Assembly (NCBI GenBank): GCA_949286115.1
Contig: CASEBK010000033.1
Coordinates: 30,045 to 94,044 of the forward strand
Direction of reading: 5' to 3'
Origin: an uncultured Veillonellaceae bacterium
Lineage (GTDB): Bacteria; Bacillota; Negativicutes; Veillonellales; Dialisteraceae
Length of the DNA: 64,000 nucleotides
A program made the translations under genes and the position numbers. Below, piece after piece: positions 44,897 to 54,018 of the stretch (position 1 is its first letter; each line of letters opens with the position of its first letter). A model generated the notes under the pieces. The model searched no databases. It was not told the DNA's origin and worked only from the letters and a program-made list of their open reading frames with translations.

Positions 44897-46795
44897 ATGA
44901 AACAGGTTTACATCGATCCCGTGTGGCTGATGCACATCCAGAAGCCCGCCCGATACATCGGCGGTGAATGGAACAGCGTCGTCAAGGATCACGACAACAC
45001 GGACGTCCGCGTGGCGCTGGCGTTTCCCGATGTGTATGAAGTGGCCATGAGCCACGTGGGGCTGAAGATCATCTACAGCGTCATCAATAAGCGGAGCGAC
45101 GCTTTGGCAGAGCGCGTCTATGCGCCGTGGGTGGACATGGAAGCGCTCATGAAGGAGAAACATCTGCCGCTGTATACGCTGGAGTCCCGCTGCCCGGTGC
45201 GGGATTTCGACGTGCTCGGCTTTACGCTTCCCTATGAGATGTGCTATACGAACGTGCTGAACATGCTCGCGCTCGCGCACATCCCTCTCCGTACGAAAGA
45301 CAGAACGGAGGAGGACCCGCTCGTCGTCGCAGGCGGTCCCTGCGTATACAATGCAGAGCCTGTGGCGGATTTCTTCGACCTCTTTTTCATCGGCGAGGCG
45401 GAGGAATCCATAGGCGAATTCATCGAGACTTACAAGATGTGGAAGCGGGAGGGCCGGCCGGGCGGACGGCAGGAATGTCTCCGCCGGGCAGCGCATATCC
45501 GCGGCATCTACGTGCCGTCTCTCTATGAAGCATCGTATGAATCGGACGGCCGCTTCCGCAGCATTCGCGCTCTTTCGGAAGACGCGGCGCTTCCCGTATA
45601 CAAGCGCATCATTCAGGACTTCGATCATGTGACCATCGACGATACGCCGATCCTTCCGCACATCGAGATCGTACACGACCGGGCGGTGCTGGAAATGTTC
45701 CGCGGATGCAGCCGGGGCTGCCGGTTCTGCCAGGCGGGGATGATCTATCGGCCGGTCCGCGAAAAGAAGGAAGAGAACCTGCAGGAGATCGCCGATCGAC
45801 TCATTCGAAATACCGGCTACAGCGAGATCTCGCTCATGTCGCTCTCTTCGGCGGACTATTCGCGCCTGCCGGAGCTGGTAGATCATCTCATGGATACCTT
45901 CAAAGACCGTCGGGTGAGCGTGAGCCTGCCGTCGCTTCGCGTGGACAGCTTTTCCATCGACATCGCGAAGAAGGTACAGCAGGTGCGGAAGAGCGGTCTC
46001 ACTCTCGCGCCGGAAGCAGGGACGCAGCGTCTCCGCGACGTCATCAATAAAAACGTGACCGAAGACGATATTATGAGCGCCTGCGGCAATGCTTTCAAAA
46101 ACGGCTGGAGCAAGGTGAAGCTCTACTTCATGATGGGGCTGCCCAAGGAAACGGATGAGGATCTGGCGGGCATCGCAGACCTGGCGGAGCGCATCTATCA
46201 GCTGTACCACACGGTGACAGGCAAATGGGGCTGCCGCATCACGGTGAGCGTGGCGAGCTTCGTGCCAAAACCGTTTACTCCCTTCCAGTGGATGGGGCAG
46301 TGCTCCGTGGCGGAGATCGAACGGAAGCAGCAGTATCTGCGGAGCCTCTTCACGAATCGAAATATCAAATTCGCCTATCACGACGCGAAGACAGGCTACA
46401 TCGAGGCGGTGCTCGCCCGGGGAGACCGGCGGCTCGCAGACGTGCTGGAGACGGTGTGGAAACGGGGCGCAGAGTACGACAGCTGGACGGAATTTTTCGA
46501 TTTCGACCGGTGGATGGAAGCGTTCCGCGACTGCGGCATCGATCCCGATCTTTATGCAGCGCGGGAGCGGGACCTCCACGAGGCGCAGCCCTGGGATCAC
46601 ATCCAGTGCGGCGTGACGAATGATTTCCTTCGGAAAGAATGGCGGCTCGCACAGCGGGGCATCACGACGGAAGACTGCCGACGCCATCCCTGCAACGGGT
46701 GTGCGGTGTGCCCGGCGCTGCCGGCGGTGCTGGTGGATTATCACAAGGAGAATGAAGGTCATGAAAAGGCTGTTTTTGTCTATCACGAAAGGTGA
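44897..46795 (+). CDS. B12-binding-like radical SAM protein (TIGR03960 family)
   Basis: A 632-residue protein. The N-terminal half resembles a cobalamin-binding fold (DVRVALAFPDVYEVAMSHVGLKIIYSVIN), and the radical SAM cluster motif is in MFRGCSRGCRFCQAGMIYRPVREKK (C at about 271, 275, 278), followed by LMSLSSADYSRL and LTLAPEAGTQRLRDVINKNVT. The C terminus has the cysteine set CRRHPCNGCAVCPAL. It is always paired with a DUF2344 protein, as here, and precedes RNase G; a tRNA or rRNA modification role has been proposed for such pairs but is not established. Confidence 0.93.
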   Translation: MKQVYIDPVWLMHIQKPARYIGGEWNSVVKDHDNTDVRVALAFPDVYEVAMSHVGLKIIYSVINKRSDALAERVYAPWVDMEALMKEKHLPLYTLESRCPVRDFDVLGFTLPYEMCYTNVLNMLALAHIPLRTKDRTEEDPLVVAGGPCVYNAEPVADFFDLFFIGEAEESIGEFIETYKMWKREGRPGGRQECLRRAAHIRGIYVPSLYEASYESDGRFRSIRALSEDAALPVYKRIIQDFDHVTIDDTPILPHIEIVHDRAVLEMFRGCSRGCRFCQAGMIYRPVREKKEENLQEIADRLIRNTGYSEISLMSLSSADYSRLPELVDHLMDTFKDRRVSVSLPSLRVDSFSIDIAKKVQQVRKSGLTLAPEAGTQRLRDVINKNVTEDDIMSACGNAFKNGWSKVKLYFMMGLPKETDEDLAGIADLAERIYQLYHTVTGKWGCRITVSVASFVPKPFTPFQWMGQCSVAEIERKQQYLRSLFTNRNIKFAYHDAKTGYIEAVLARGDRRLADVLETVWKRGAEYDSWTEFFDFDRWMEAFRDCGIDPDLYAARERDLHEAQPWDHIQCGVTNDFLRKEWRLAQRGITTEDCRRHPCNGCAVCPALPAVLVDYHKENEGHEKAVFVYHER

Positions 46796-47495
46796 GGAAG
46801 TCCGTTTCCTCGGACATCTGGATTTCCTTCGCACACTGGAGCGGGCGATCCTCCGGTCCGGCATCCCCGCGGCGTTCTCCGAAGGGTTCAATCCGCACAT
46901 GAAGATCGCGCTCGATGCGGCGCTCGGCGTAGGCGTCGCGGCGGACCCGATCTATCTTGAGCTTCGCCTTGAAGGAGATCTGACGCCGGAAGAGGTGGAG
47001 GCTCGTCTGGCGCCGCAGCTTCTCCGGGGCATCCAGATCCGCGGCGTGAAAGAGGCGGCGCCGGAGTGGCCGAAGCTCATCAATTATCTCAATGAAGACT
47101 GCTATGAAGCGGAAGGCCCTGTGACAGGCGTGGTGGATGAGGCGCAGATCGCAGCGGAGACGGCAAGGTTCAACGGCCTTGACTCCTTCCTGTATCAGCG
47201 GGTGACGCCGAAGAAGGTGCGGGAGATGGATGTGATGCCCATGCTCACCGAGCCGATCGCGGTCCGCGTGGAAGGGCAGCGGGCCTATGTGGATTTTTCG
47301 CTCCTCCGCACCCGCGCAGGGACGGTGCAGCCCAGGGATATCTGGAAGCTCCTTGCCGAATCGTTCCATATGCCGTGGACGCCGGGCGAATTCGTGTGCC
47401 GACGGTGCGGCGCCTACCATCGTGAGGGCAGCGTGCGGCTCACGCCGTTTGATGAAGCCGCCTTTCCGGTGCTGAAAGAGGAGCCGAAAAAATGA
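46761..47495 (+). CDS. TIGR03936 / DUF2344 radical-SAM-associated protein
   Basis: A 244-residue protein starting MKRLFLSITKGEEVRFLGHLDFLRTLERAILRSGIPAAFSEGFNPHMKIALDAALGVGVAADPIYLE, the DUF2344 signature (R-F-x-G-H-L-D and FSEGFNPHxK). It overlaps the radical SAM gene by 35 bp and rng by 4 bp; the pair is fused in some bacteria. ATG 46761 and ATG 46752 are both possible starts. The biochemical role is unknown. Confidence 0.92.
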   Translation: MKRLFLSITKGEEVRFLGHLDFLRTLERAILRSGIPAAFSEGFNPHMKIALDAALGVGVAADPIYLELRLEGDLTPEEVEARLAPQLLRGIQIRGVKEAAPEWPKLINYLNEDCYEAEGPVTGVVDEAQIAAETARFNGLDSFLYQRVTPKKVREMDVMPMLTEPIAVRVEGQRAYVDFSLLRTRAGTVQPRDIWKLLAESFHMPWTPGEFVCRRCGAYHREGSVRLTPFDEAAFPVLKEEPKK

Positions 47496-48919
47496 AGCGC
47501 CTTCTGCTGAGCGTGCGGCCGGAGGAAACGCGGCTCGCCGTAGAAGAAGACGGTGAGCTCGTCGATTATCTGGCGGAGCGGGCCGGACAGGAAGATCTGG
47601 TGGGGCGTATTTACAAAGGTATCGTAAAAAACGTCGTGCCCGCCGTGAAAGGCTGCTTCGTCGATCTGGGCACAGGACAGAACGCATTCCTTCGAAACAG
47701 CGACTGCCTGACGGGAAACGGCCGTCTTCCTACGGAAGGGAGCGCAGTGCTCGTGCAGGTGGTGAAAGACAGCACACCCACAAAAGGGCCTCTCGTGACC
47801 GGCAAAGTGAGCCTTCCCGGCCGGTATTCCGTGCTCCTGACCGATTCGGCCTATATCGGCGTGTCGAAAAAGATCCGCTCCGAAGAGAAGAGGAGGGTAC
47901 TTCGAGACGCGGCCCGGGCACACTGTCCGGAGGGACTTGGACTCATCGTGCGCACAGCGGCCGATTCCGCAGGAGAAGAAGAGTCGGTCCAGGACATCGA
48001 GCGCCTGGCATCCCAGTGGGCGGTCATTCGTCGACGTGCCAAAGTCGAAAAGGGGCCGGCGCTCCTCTATCGCGGAAGCGATCTTTCCATCCGGTCTATC
48101 CGAGACTTCCTGACGGACGACATCGGTGCGGTCATCACAGATGATGAAGCGACAGCCGAACGGCTGGGCCGTCTCATGGAAGAAGAACACTTGCCCGGTG
48201 CGGGCCGGGTGCGTCATGAAGCGCCGCCGCTCTTTCGACGCTATCATGTAGAAGGGCAGATCGAAGAGCTCTTTCAGCGGGAAGTGCCGCTGCCTTCGGG
48301 CGGCTCGATCGTCATCGACTACACGGAAGCGCTCACCGCGATCGATGTCAATTCCGGTTCGTTTCATCGGAAAGGCATCTCTCACAGTGAAGCGGCATTT
48401 CTCGTCAACAGGGAAGCGGCAGCGGTCATTGCCCGGCAGATCCGCATGCGCGGCATCGGCGGCATGATCCTCATCGATTTCATCGACATGGACACGAAGG
48501 AGCAGCAGGAGGCGCTTCTCGCCGCCCTGCGCCGGGAGACCGCGGGAGATCGGGTGAAGACGGTAGTAGTGGGCATGACTGCACTGGGACTCGTGGAGAT
48601 GACGCGGAAGCGCACTGCCCACCGCCTCTTTCAAAATTATTACGAGCCGTGCGCTGCCTGCGGCGGAACAGGATATGTGCTCTCTGCCGCTTCGGTGGTC
48701 CTTCGTATCCATTACGCGCTGGAAGAGCAGAAAGCCCGCGGGGGCATTCCGTATCCGCTCGTCATCGAGTGCCATCCCGATGTGGCGAAGCTCCTTGAAA
48801 CGGCGGAAGAAGAGTGGTATCTTGCGAGCACCATGCTCCGGCCGGTGCGCGTGGAGGCGCGGAGCGACCTGCGGCGGGACGTATTCAGCATTCTGGCGGA
48901 CCCGCACGGCGGACGATGA
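47492..48919 (+). CDS. rng: Ribonuclease G/E family endoribonuclease
   Basis: A 475-residue protein without the long C-terminal scaffold of RNase E. S1 domain LVGRIYKGIVKNVVPAVKGCFVDLGTGQNAFLRNSD, then the DNase I-like catalytic region: ALTAIDVNSGSFHRKG (magnesium-binding aspartate, about residue 285) and GMILIDFIDMDTKEQQ (about 328-331), and the Zn-link cysteines CAACGGTGYV. It matures 16S rRNA 5' ends and cuts mRNA. It overlaps the DUF2344 gene by ATGA, a pairing known from other Firmicutes, suggesting joint RNA work. Confidence 0.95.
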   Translation: MKRLLLSVRPEETRLAVEEDGELVDYLAERAGQEDLVGRIYKGIVKNVVPAVKGCFVDLGTGQNAFLRNSDCLTGNGRLPTEGSAVLVQVVKDSTPTKGPLVTGKVSLPGRYSVLLTDSAYIGVSKKIRSEEKRRVLRDAARAHCPEGLGLIVRTAADSAGEEESVQDIERLASQWAVIRRRAKVEKGPALLYRGSDLSIRSIRDFLTDDIGAVITDDEATAERLGRLMEEEHLPGAGRVRHEAPPLFRRYHVEGQIEELFQREVPLPSGGSIVIDYTEALTAIDVNSGSFHRKGISHSEAAFLVNREAAAVIARQIRMRGIGGMILIDFIDMDTKEQQEALLAALRRETAGDRVKTVVVGMTALGLVEMTRKRTAHRLFQNYYEPCAACGGTGYVLSAASVVLRIHYALEEQKARGGIPYPLVIECHPDVAKLLETAEEEWYLASTMLRPVRVEARSDLRRDVFSILADPHGGR

Positions 48920-48936
48920 CAGGAGGAAGAACAGAC

Positions 48937-49266
48937 ATGATCTACGACATTCATTCGGAAAAAGATTTTGATGAAACGGTCGGCAGCGCCAAAGGCTGGG
49001 TGCTTCTCGATTTCTTCGCCACATGGTGCCGGCCGTGCAAGCTGATGGCGCCCGTGCTGGAAAAGGCAGACGAAGAAATGGCGGGAGAAGTGACCTTCTG
49101 CCGCGTTGATGTGGATGCCATGGAAGACTTCGCAGAGCCGTTTCAGCTGGTGGGCGTGCCTACCTTCATCCTTTTCCGCGACGGCATGGAGAAAGGCCGC
49201 ATCATCGGCTATAACGACAGCCGCACATTCATGGAGAAGCTGCGCGGCCTCATGGCAGAAGGCTGA
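48937..49266 (+). CDS. trxA: Thioredoxin
   Basis: A 109-residue protein: GWVLLDFFATWCRPCKLMAPVLEKADEEMAGEVTFCRVDVDAMEDFAEPFQLVGVPTFILFRDGMEKG. The cis-proline VPTFI and the fold blocks are canonical, but the redox motif is WCRPC instead of the usual WCGPC, which should shift the redox potential. CAGGAGGAAG precedes ATG 48937. It probably belongs to the rng transcript (17 bp gap). Confidence 0.93.
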   Translation: MIYDIHSEKDFDETVGSAKGWVLLDFFATWCRPCKLMAPVLEKADEEMAGEVTFCRVDVDAMEDFAEPFQLVGVPTFILFRDGMEKGRIIGYNDSRTFMEKLRGLMAEG

Positions 49267-49330
49267 GAGCAGGGGCCGAAAAACGGCCGGAAGCCGCATG
49301 GAATTTTTATGGGATTTTCTGCTTCGTTCC

Positions 49331-49359
49331 TTGCATTCCCCGGGGCCGTTTGGTATAAT
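49331..49359 (+). promoter_or_regulatory. Promoter of rpmE2
   Basis: TTGCAT (49331-49336), 17-bp spacer, extended -10 TTGGTATAAT with TATAAT at 49354-49359. Confidence 0.82.
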
Positions 49360-49401
49360 TGTTCACGAATTATCTTAAGTAAGTGAAATGAGGTGCAAGC
49401 A

Positions 49402-49653
49402 GTGAAGAAAGGGATCCATCCGGATTATCATCCTGTCGTGTTCCGCGATATCGGCGCTAACTATTCCTTCCTGACCCGTTCTACGGCTACGTCCAACCAG
49501 ACCGTAAAGTGGGAAGACGGCAACGAATATCCGCTGATCAATATCGATATCAGCAGCAAGTCCCATCCGTTCTACACGGGACAGCAGCGTTTCGGTAAAG
49601 CTCGCGGCCGTATCGAAAAGTTCAACAAACGTTACGGCAGAACCGCAGAATAA
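49402..49653 (+). CDS. rpmE2: 50S ribosomal protein L31 type B
   Basis: An 83-residue protein: [79 protein letters not shown]. The absence of the CxxC zinc pair marks the type B (zinc-independent) paralogue; whether the type A copy exists elsewhere is unknown. GTG 49402 with GAGGTG 6 bp upstream is the start. It has its own promoter and terminator. Confidence 0.95.
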   Translation: MKKGIHPDYHPVVFRDIGANYSFLTRSTATSNQTVKWEDGNEYPLINIDISSKSHPFYTGQQRFGKARGRIEKFNKRYGRTAE

Positions 49654-49657
49654 GAAG

Positions 49658-49680
49658 CAGGGCCATCGCCCTGTTTTTTT
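49658..49680 (+). terminator. Terminator after rpmE2
   Basis: CAGGGC, loop CATC, GCCCTG, then seven T. Confidence 0.95.
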
Positions 49681-49829
49681 ATGCCCTTTTTTCGGCGGCG
49701 CTGCCGTGTGCTATACTATTAGAAGATTTTTTGAATGTGAAATGACAGGGCGGTCTTTCTTTGACGGACGCAGGCGCGGCCTGCCCGCAGATCAAAGAGA
49801 AGAGACCGCGCTAAAGGAGGAAGACATCA

Positions 49830-50906
49830 ATGCAGACCGATCGCCTGGAGGGGATGGAGTCCCGCTTTCAGAGTTTGGAGATCGAATTGAGCGATCCGTC
49901 TGTCATTGCGGATCAGGCCAGATGGCGGGCTCTTTCAAAAGAGCATGCCGATATGGCAGAGACGGTGATGACGTATCGAAAATACAAAGAAGCACAGGAA
50001 GCGGCGGAAGAAGACCGGTCCATTCTGGGAGATCATGGGCAGGAAGAGCTCCACGAACTGGCCAAGGAGGACCTGAAAGAGCGGGAAGCGGAAATGGAAG
50101 CACTGGACCGGCAGCTCCATCGGCTCCTGCTTCCGAAAGATCCCAATGATGAAAAGAACGTCATTCTTGAGATCCGCGCGGGGACCGGCGGAGAAGAGGC
50201 CGCGCTCTTCGCAGGAGATCTGCTGCGCATGTATCTGAAGTTTGCTGAACGCAAAGGGTGGACAGCAGAGATCACAGATGCCAATGAGACCGAGCTGGGC
50301 GGCTTCAAAGAAGTGACGTGCCTGATCCAAGGGAAAAACGCGTATTCCCTTTTGAAATTTGAAAGCGGCGTTCACCGTGTGCAGCGCGTGCCGGACACGG
50401 AGAGCGCCGGGCGCATCCACACGTCGGCGGTGACGGTGGCCATTCTGCCGGAAGCCGACGGTGTGGATATCGACATCAATCGGGACGATCTGCGCATCGA
50501 TGTGTACCGGTCGTCCGGCGCAGGGGGACAGCATATCAATAAAACGTCTTCGGCCATCCGCATCACACACCTGCCCACGGGCATGGTGGTGACCTGTCAG
50601 AACGAACGGAGCCAGAGGCAGAACAGGGAAAAAGCGCTTCAGATCCTGAAGTCGCGCCTCTATGCGGAAGCGCTCTACGAAGCGCAGGCCAAAACGGCGG
50701 CTGACCGGAAAGGACAAGTAGGAAGCGGAGACCGCTCAGAGCGCATCCGTACGTATAATTTCCCTCAGGGGCGGGTGACGGATCATCGCACGAAGCAGAC
50801 GATCTACAAACTGGATCAGTTTATGAACGGGGACATGGATGAGATCCTGAATGGTCTCATCGAGGCGGACATGGCAGCCCGGATGAAAGAGGCGGAAACG
50901 GTATGA
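49830..50906 (+). CDS. prfA: Peptide chain release factor 1
   Basis: A 358-residue class I release factor. The GGQ peptide-release motif is in [26 protein letters not shown] (about residues 227-252), and the stop-codon-recognising PxT-like tripeptide region lies in [24 protein letters not shown]1 reads UAA and UAG. AAAGGAGG precedes ATG 49830, and a possible promoter has TATACT at 49712-49717. It overlaps prmC by ATGA, the enzyme that methylates its GGQ glutamine. Confidence 0.97.
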   Translation: MQTDRLEGMESRFQSLEIELSDPSVIADQARWRALSKEHADMAETVMTYRKYKEAQEAAEEDRSILGDHGQEELHELAKEDLKEREAEMEALDRQLHRLLLPKDPNDEKNVILEIRAGTGGEEAALFAGDLLRMYLKFAERKGWTAEITDANETELGGFKEVTCLIQGKNAYSLLKFESGVHRVQRVPDTESAGRIHTSAVTVAILPEADGVDIDINRDDLRIDVYRSSGAGGQHINKTSSAIRITHLPTGMVVTCQNERSQRQNREKALQILKSRLYAEALYEAQAKTAADRKGQVGSGDRSERIRTYNFPQGRVTDHRTKQTIYKLDQFMNGDMDEILNGLIEADMAARMKEAETV

Positions 50907-51805
50907 ACGCACCGGAGATATGGACCATTCAGCGGCTCATCACCTGGACGACGGGATATTTTCGTTCCCACGGCATCGATGAGGCACGGCTCGACGCAGA
51001 GCTCCTCTTGGGCTACGTGCTGCAGAAGCCGCGCATCTATCTGTACACCCATTTCGATCAGATCATGGACAGAGCGGAGCTCGCCCGGTACCGGGAGCTC
51101 ATTCAGCGCCGCGCCGCCGGTTACTGTACGGCGGTCCTCATCGGGAAAAAAGAATTCATGGGGATCGATTTCGCCGTTGATGAGCATGTGCTCGTGCCGC
51201 GTCCTGATACGGAGGCATGGATGGAAAAGCTTATCCAGCGTTTCCGCAGCCTGCCCAATGTCACCCTTCTGGATCTTGGCACGGGGAGCGGCGCTCTGGC
51301 GGTGAGCTTTCTCTATTACTGCCGGGAAGCGCGGGCGGTAGCCGTCGATATTTCTGCTGAGGCGCTTGCTGTGGCGCAGCGCAACGCAGAAGCGGCAGGC
51401 GTGGCGGATCGGATCATTTTCCGGCAGGGAGATTTTTTGGAGGCGGTGAATACGAACGAAACGTTTGACCTCATCGTGAGCAATCCTCCGTACATTCCTA
51501 CGGAAGATATCAAAGGCCTCGCGCAGGAAGTGCGGCGGGAGCCGGCGCTCGCGCTGGACGGCGGGCCGGACGGACTTCGGTTCTACCGCATCCTGGGAGA
51601 ACGAGCAGTACGATATCTCAGGCCGGGAGGCATCCTTGCCGCCGAGGTGGGGATCCATCAGGCAGAAGAAGTGAAGGCGCTCTTTGCGGCGGGGGGCCTG
51701 TCGGAAGTACAGTGCATCAGGGATTACGGCGGCATCGACCGGGCGGTATGGGGCAAACGGCCCGCTGCGGCGGCGCTGCCAGACGATAAAGAAGGCGAAG
51801 TATGA
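50903..51805 (+). CDS. prmC: Release factor glutamine methyltransferase
   Basis: A 300-residue SAM-dependent enzyme. N-terminal helical domain ([29 protein letters not shown], then [11 protein letters not shown]), SAM loop [15 protein letters not shown] (about residues 118-132) and catalytic NPPY in [41 protein letters not shown]. It methylates the glutamine of the GGQ motif of release factors. Neighbours prfA and sua5 keep the common order. Confidence 0.96.
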   Translation: MNAPEIWTIQRLITWTTGYFRSHGIDEARLDAELLLGYVLQKPRIYLYTHFDQIMDRAELARYRELIQRRAAGYCTAVLIGKKEFMGIDFAVDEHVLVPRPDTEAWMEKLIQRFRSLPNVTLLDLGTGSGALAVSFLYYCREARAVAVDISAEALAVAQRNAEAAGVADRIIFRQGDFLEAVNTNETFDLIVSNPPYIPTEDIKGLAQEVRREPALALDGGPDGLRFYRILGERAVRYLRPGGILAAEVGIHQAEEVKALFAAGGLSEVQCIRDYGGIDRAVWGKRPAAAALPDDKEGEV

Positions 51806-52842
51806 AAACGGAAATGGTCTCCGCATTTGCGGAAGATTTTGAAGAGAAAGTAAAGGAACTCGGCGCGGTGATCCGCCGGGGAGGACTTGTGGGATTTCCT
51901 ACGGAAACGGTGTACGGCCTCGGCGGCAATGCGCTGGACGGGGAAGCAGCGAAGAAAATCTACGCGGCCAAGGGGCGGCCTTCGGACAATCCGCTCATCG
52001 TACACGTAGCGGACGCCGCACAGGCCGAGCAGCTCGCCAGAGAGCTGTCGCCTCTTGAACGGCGTCTCATGGCGGACTTCTGGCCGGGACCGCTCACGCT
52101 GGTCGTACCGAAGAAGGATATCATCCCCGCAGAGACCTCGGGCGGTCTCGATACGGTAGCGCTCCGCTGCCCCGTCCACCCGGCGGCGCAGGCGCTGATC
52201 CGCGCGGCGGGCGTGCCCATCGCCGGGCCGAGCGCCAATCTGTCTGGGCGGCCCAGTCCGACATCGGCAGAAGATGTGATGCATGACCTTGGCGGACGGA
52301 TCGACGCGATCATCGACGGCGGGCCCTGTCGCATCGGCGTGGAATCGACGATCGTCTCCTGCGCCGGCGGACGTATCACGATCTATCGGCCGGGGGGACT
52401 TGCAAAAGAAGCCCTTGAAGCCTATGCGCCGGTAGAGATCGATCCGGGCATTCAGTCGGGCAGCGCGCATCCGAAAGCGCCGGGGATGAAGTACCGCCAC
52501 TATGCGCCGGCGGCGCCTCTCACGGTCTACACGGGCGATGCGGAAAAAACGGAGGCCGCCATTCTCTCCTTTGCAGAAAAAAAGGATAAGACTTATGGCT
52601 TTTTTGTGAGCGAAGAGACAGCGGCAAAGCTTCCTGTGGGTATGCCGGTATTCATCTGGGGCCGCCGGGGCGATGAGAAGAGCATGGCTCATCGCCTGTT
52701 TGAAGGTCTCCATTATTTCAATGATCATCCGGTCGAGCAGATCATCGGAGAGGGCATCGCATCGACCGGCCTCGGCCTTGCGATCATGAACCGCTTGACG
52801 AAGGCATCAGGATATCATATCATTGTAGAAACTGCAAAATAG
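51802..52842 (+). CDS. L-threonylcarbamoyladenylate synthase (Sua5 type)
   Basis: A 346-residue protein with an N-terminal YrdC domain (RRGGLVGFPTETVYGLGGNALDGEAAKKIYAAKGRPSDNPLIVHV, GVPIAGPSANLSGRPSPTSAEDVMHDLGGRIDAIIDGG) and a C-terminal Sua5 domain after about residue 215 (SGSAHPKAPGMKYRHYAPAAPL linker). It makes threonylcarbamoyl-AMP for the t6A modification of tRNA. The start overlaps prmC by ATGA. Confidence 0.95.
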   Translation: MKTEMVSAFAEDFEEKVKELGAVIRRGGLVGFPTETVYGLGGNALDGEAAKKIYAAKGRPSDNPLIVHVADAAQAEQLARELSPLERRLMADFWPGPLTLVVPKKDIIPAETSGGLDTVALRCPVHPAAQALIRAAGVPIAGPSANLSGRPSPTSAEDVMHDLGGRIDAIIDGGPCRIGVESTIVSCAGGRITIYRPGGLAKEALEAYAPVEIDPGIQSGSAHPKAPGMKYRHYAPAAPLTVYTGDAEKTEAAILSFAEKKDKTYGFFVSEETAAKLPVGMPVFIWGRRGDEKSMAHRLFEGLHYFNDHPVEQIIGEGIASTGLGLAIMNRLTKASGYHIIVETAK

Positions 52843-52896
52843 TATACAAATAGCAGGAAATAGCGTACCTGATTAAACGGAAACGGAGGGGCAGCC

Positions 52897-53349
52897 ATGA
52901 ACATTGCCATTGCCAGCGATCACGGCGGATATGGTCTGAAGGAAACGCTGAAGCAGCATCTGGAAGAGAAGGGGATCTCTTTTACCGACTGCGGGACGGA
53001 CAGCGAAGCGTCCTGTGATTATCCGGACTTTGCGGAAAAAGCATGCCGCCTCGTGCAGGAAGGGGCCGTGGATCGTGCCGTGCTCATCTGCGGCACGGGC
53101 ATCGGGATGTGCATCTCCGCCAATAAGATGAACGGCATTCGGGCGGCGCTCTGCGGCGAGACGTTTTCTGCGCATTTCACCAGAGCGCACAATGATGCCA
53201 ATGTGCTCTGCATGGGGGCGCGCGTCACCGGACCGGGACTGGCTGAAATGATCCTGGATGAATTTTTGGCGACGCCTTTTGAAGGCGGCCGTCATCAGCG
53301 GCGCATCGATAAGATCGCCGATATTGAAAGAAGGGAACATCATGCATGA
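52897..53349 (+). CDS. rpiB: Ribose-5-phosphate isomerase B
   Basis: A 150-residue protein: MNIAIASDHGGYGLKETLKQHLEEKGISFTDCGTDSEASCDYPDFAEKACRLV, CGTGIGMCISANKMNGIRAALCGETFSAHFTRAHNDANVLCMGARV. The catalytic cysteine is in LICGTGIGM (about residue 66). It interconverts ribose and ribulose 5-phosphate. Some relatives act on allose or galactose 6-phosphate. Its end overlaps the next gene by 8 bp. Confidence 0.96.
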   Translation: MNIAIASDHGGYGLKETLKQHLEEKGISFTDCGTDSEASCDYPDFAEKACRLVQEGAVDRAVLICGTGIGMCISANKMNGIRAALCGETFSAHFTRAHNDANVLCMGARVTGPGLAEMILDEFLATPFEGGRHQRRIDKIADIERREHHA

Positions 53350-53887
53350 AGATCTGGCGGGGGAGGCTCGGGCAGCGTTTTGCGAACTGATCGAGACCGC
53401 GCATTTTCGCAAAGGAGATCTTATCGTCATCGGCGGTTCTTCCAGTGAGATCCGCGGCGGGCATATCGGCAAAGACAGCTCGTATGAGGTAGGGACGGCC
53501 GTCGTGACGGCGCTCATGGAAGTGGCCGCCGAATATGGGCTCCGCCTTGCATTCCAGTGCTGCGAACACCTGAATCGGGCGCTCGTGGTGGAGCGGGAGA
53601 CCTTGGAGCATTTTTGCCTCGAAGAGGTGACGGTGGTGCCCTGGCTCCATGCAGGCGGCGCTTTTGCGACCAATGCGTATGAACATTTCAAGGACCCGGC
53701 GGTCGCAGCGGAAGTTAAGGCACAGGGCGGGCTGGATATCGGCCTCACGATGATCGGTATGCATCTTCGCCGCGTGGCAGTGCCGGTGCGTCTGAAGCAC
53801 GATCACGTAGGGAGCGCGCTCGTCGTCGCAGCCCGCACGCGTCCGCCGCTCATCGGCGGAGAGCGGGCCCGTTACAGCCGGAGCTGA
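53342..53887 (+). CDS. TIGR01440 / YwlG family protein (UPF0340)
   Basis: A 181-residue protein starting MHEDLAGEARAAFCELIETAHFRKGDLIVIGGSSSEIRGGHIGKDSSYEVG and including FQCCEHLNRALVVERE and LDIGLTMIGMHLRRVAVPVR, blocks of the YwlG family. The function is unknown. In Firmicutes it lies between rpiB and glyA, as here. AGAAGGGAA precedes ATG 53342, which overlaps rpiB. Confidence 0.9.
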   Translation: MHEDLAGEARAAFCELIETAHFRKGDLIVIGGSSSEIRGGHIGKDSSYEVGTAVVTALMEVAAEYGLRLAFQCCEHLNRALVVERETLEHFCLEEVTVVPWLHAGGAFATNAYEHFKDPAVAAEVKAQGGLDIGLTMIGMHLRRVAVPVRLKHDHVGSALVVAARTRPPLIGGERARYSRS

Positions 53888-53956
53888 AGCGGTTGAGACC
53901 GGCTGCCCGGGGGAATGGCGGTCCAGATTTCAATATAGGGCGTCCATGAGACGGCC

Positions 53957-54001
53957 GAAGAGAGACTGAAAGATTCAGGCTTTCTCAAAGATTTCTCTTT
54001 T
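53957..54001 (+). promoter_or_regulatory. Nested hairpin immediately upstream of glyA
   Basis: AAGAGA (53958-53963) with TCTCTT (53994-53999) and GAAAG (53968-53972) with CTTTC (53980-53984), ending next to the glyA Shine-Dalgarno (54004-54010). It could act as an attenuator or control access to the ribosome binding site; I do not recognise a riboswitch. Confidence 0.4.
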
Positions 54002-54018
54002 GGAAGGAGACCAAAACG

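Noticed and set aside
44840..46900. 686-codon minus-strand frame over the radical SAM gene
   Set aside because: Antisense to a complete radical SAM protein with its CxxxCxxC motif; no motif of its own.
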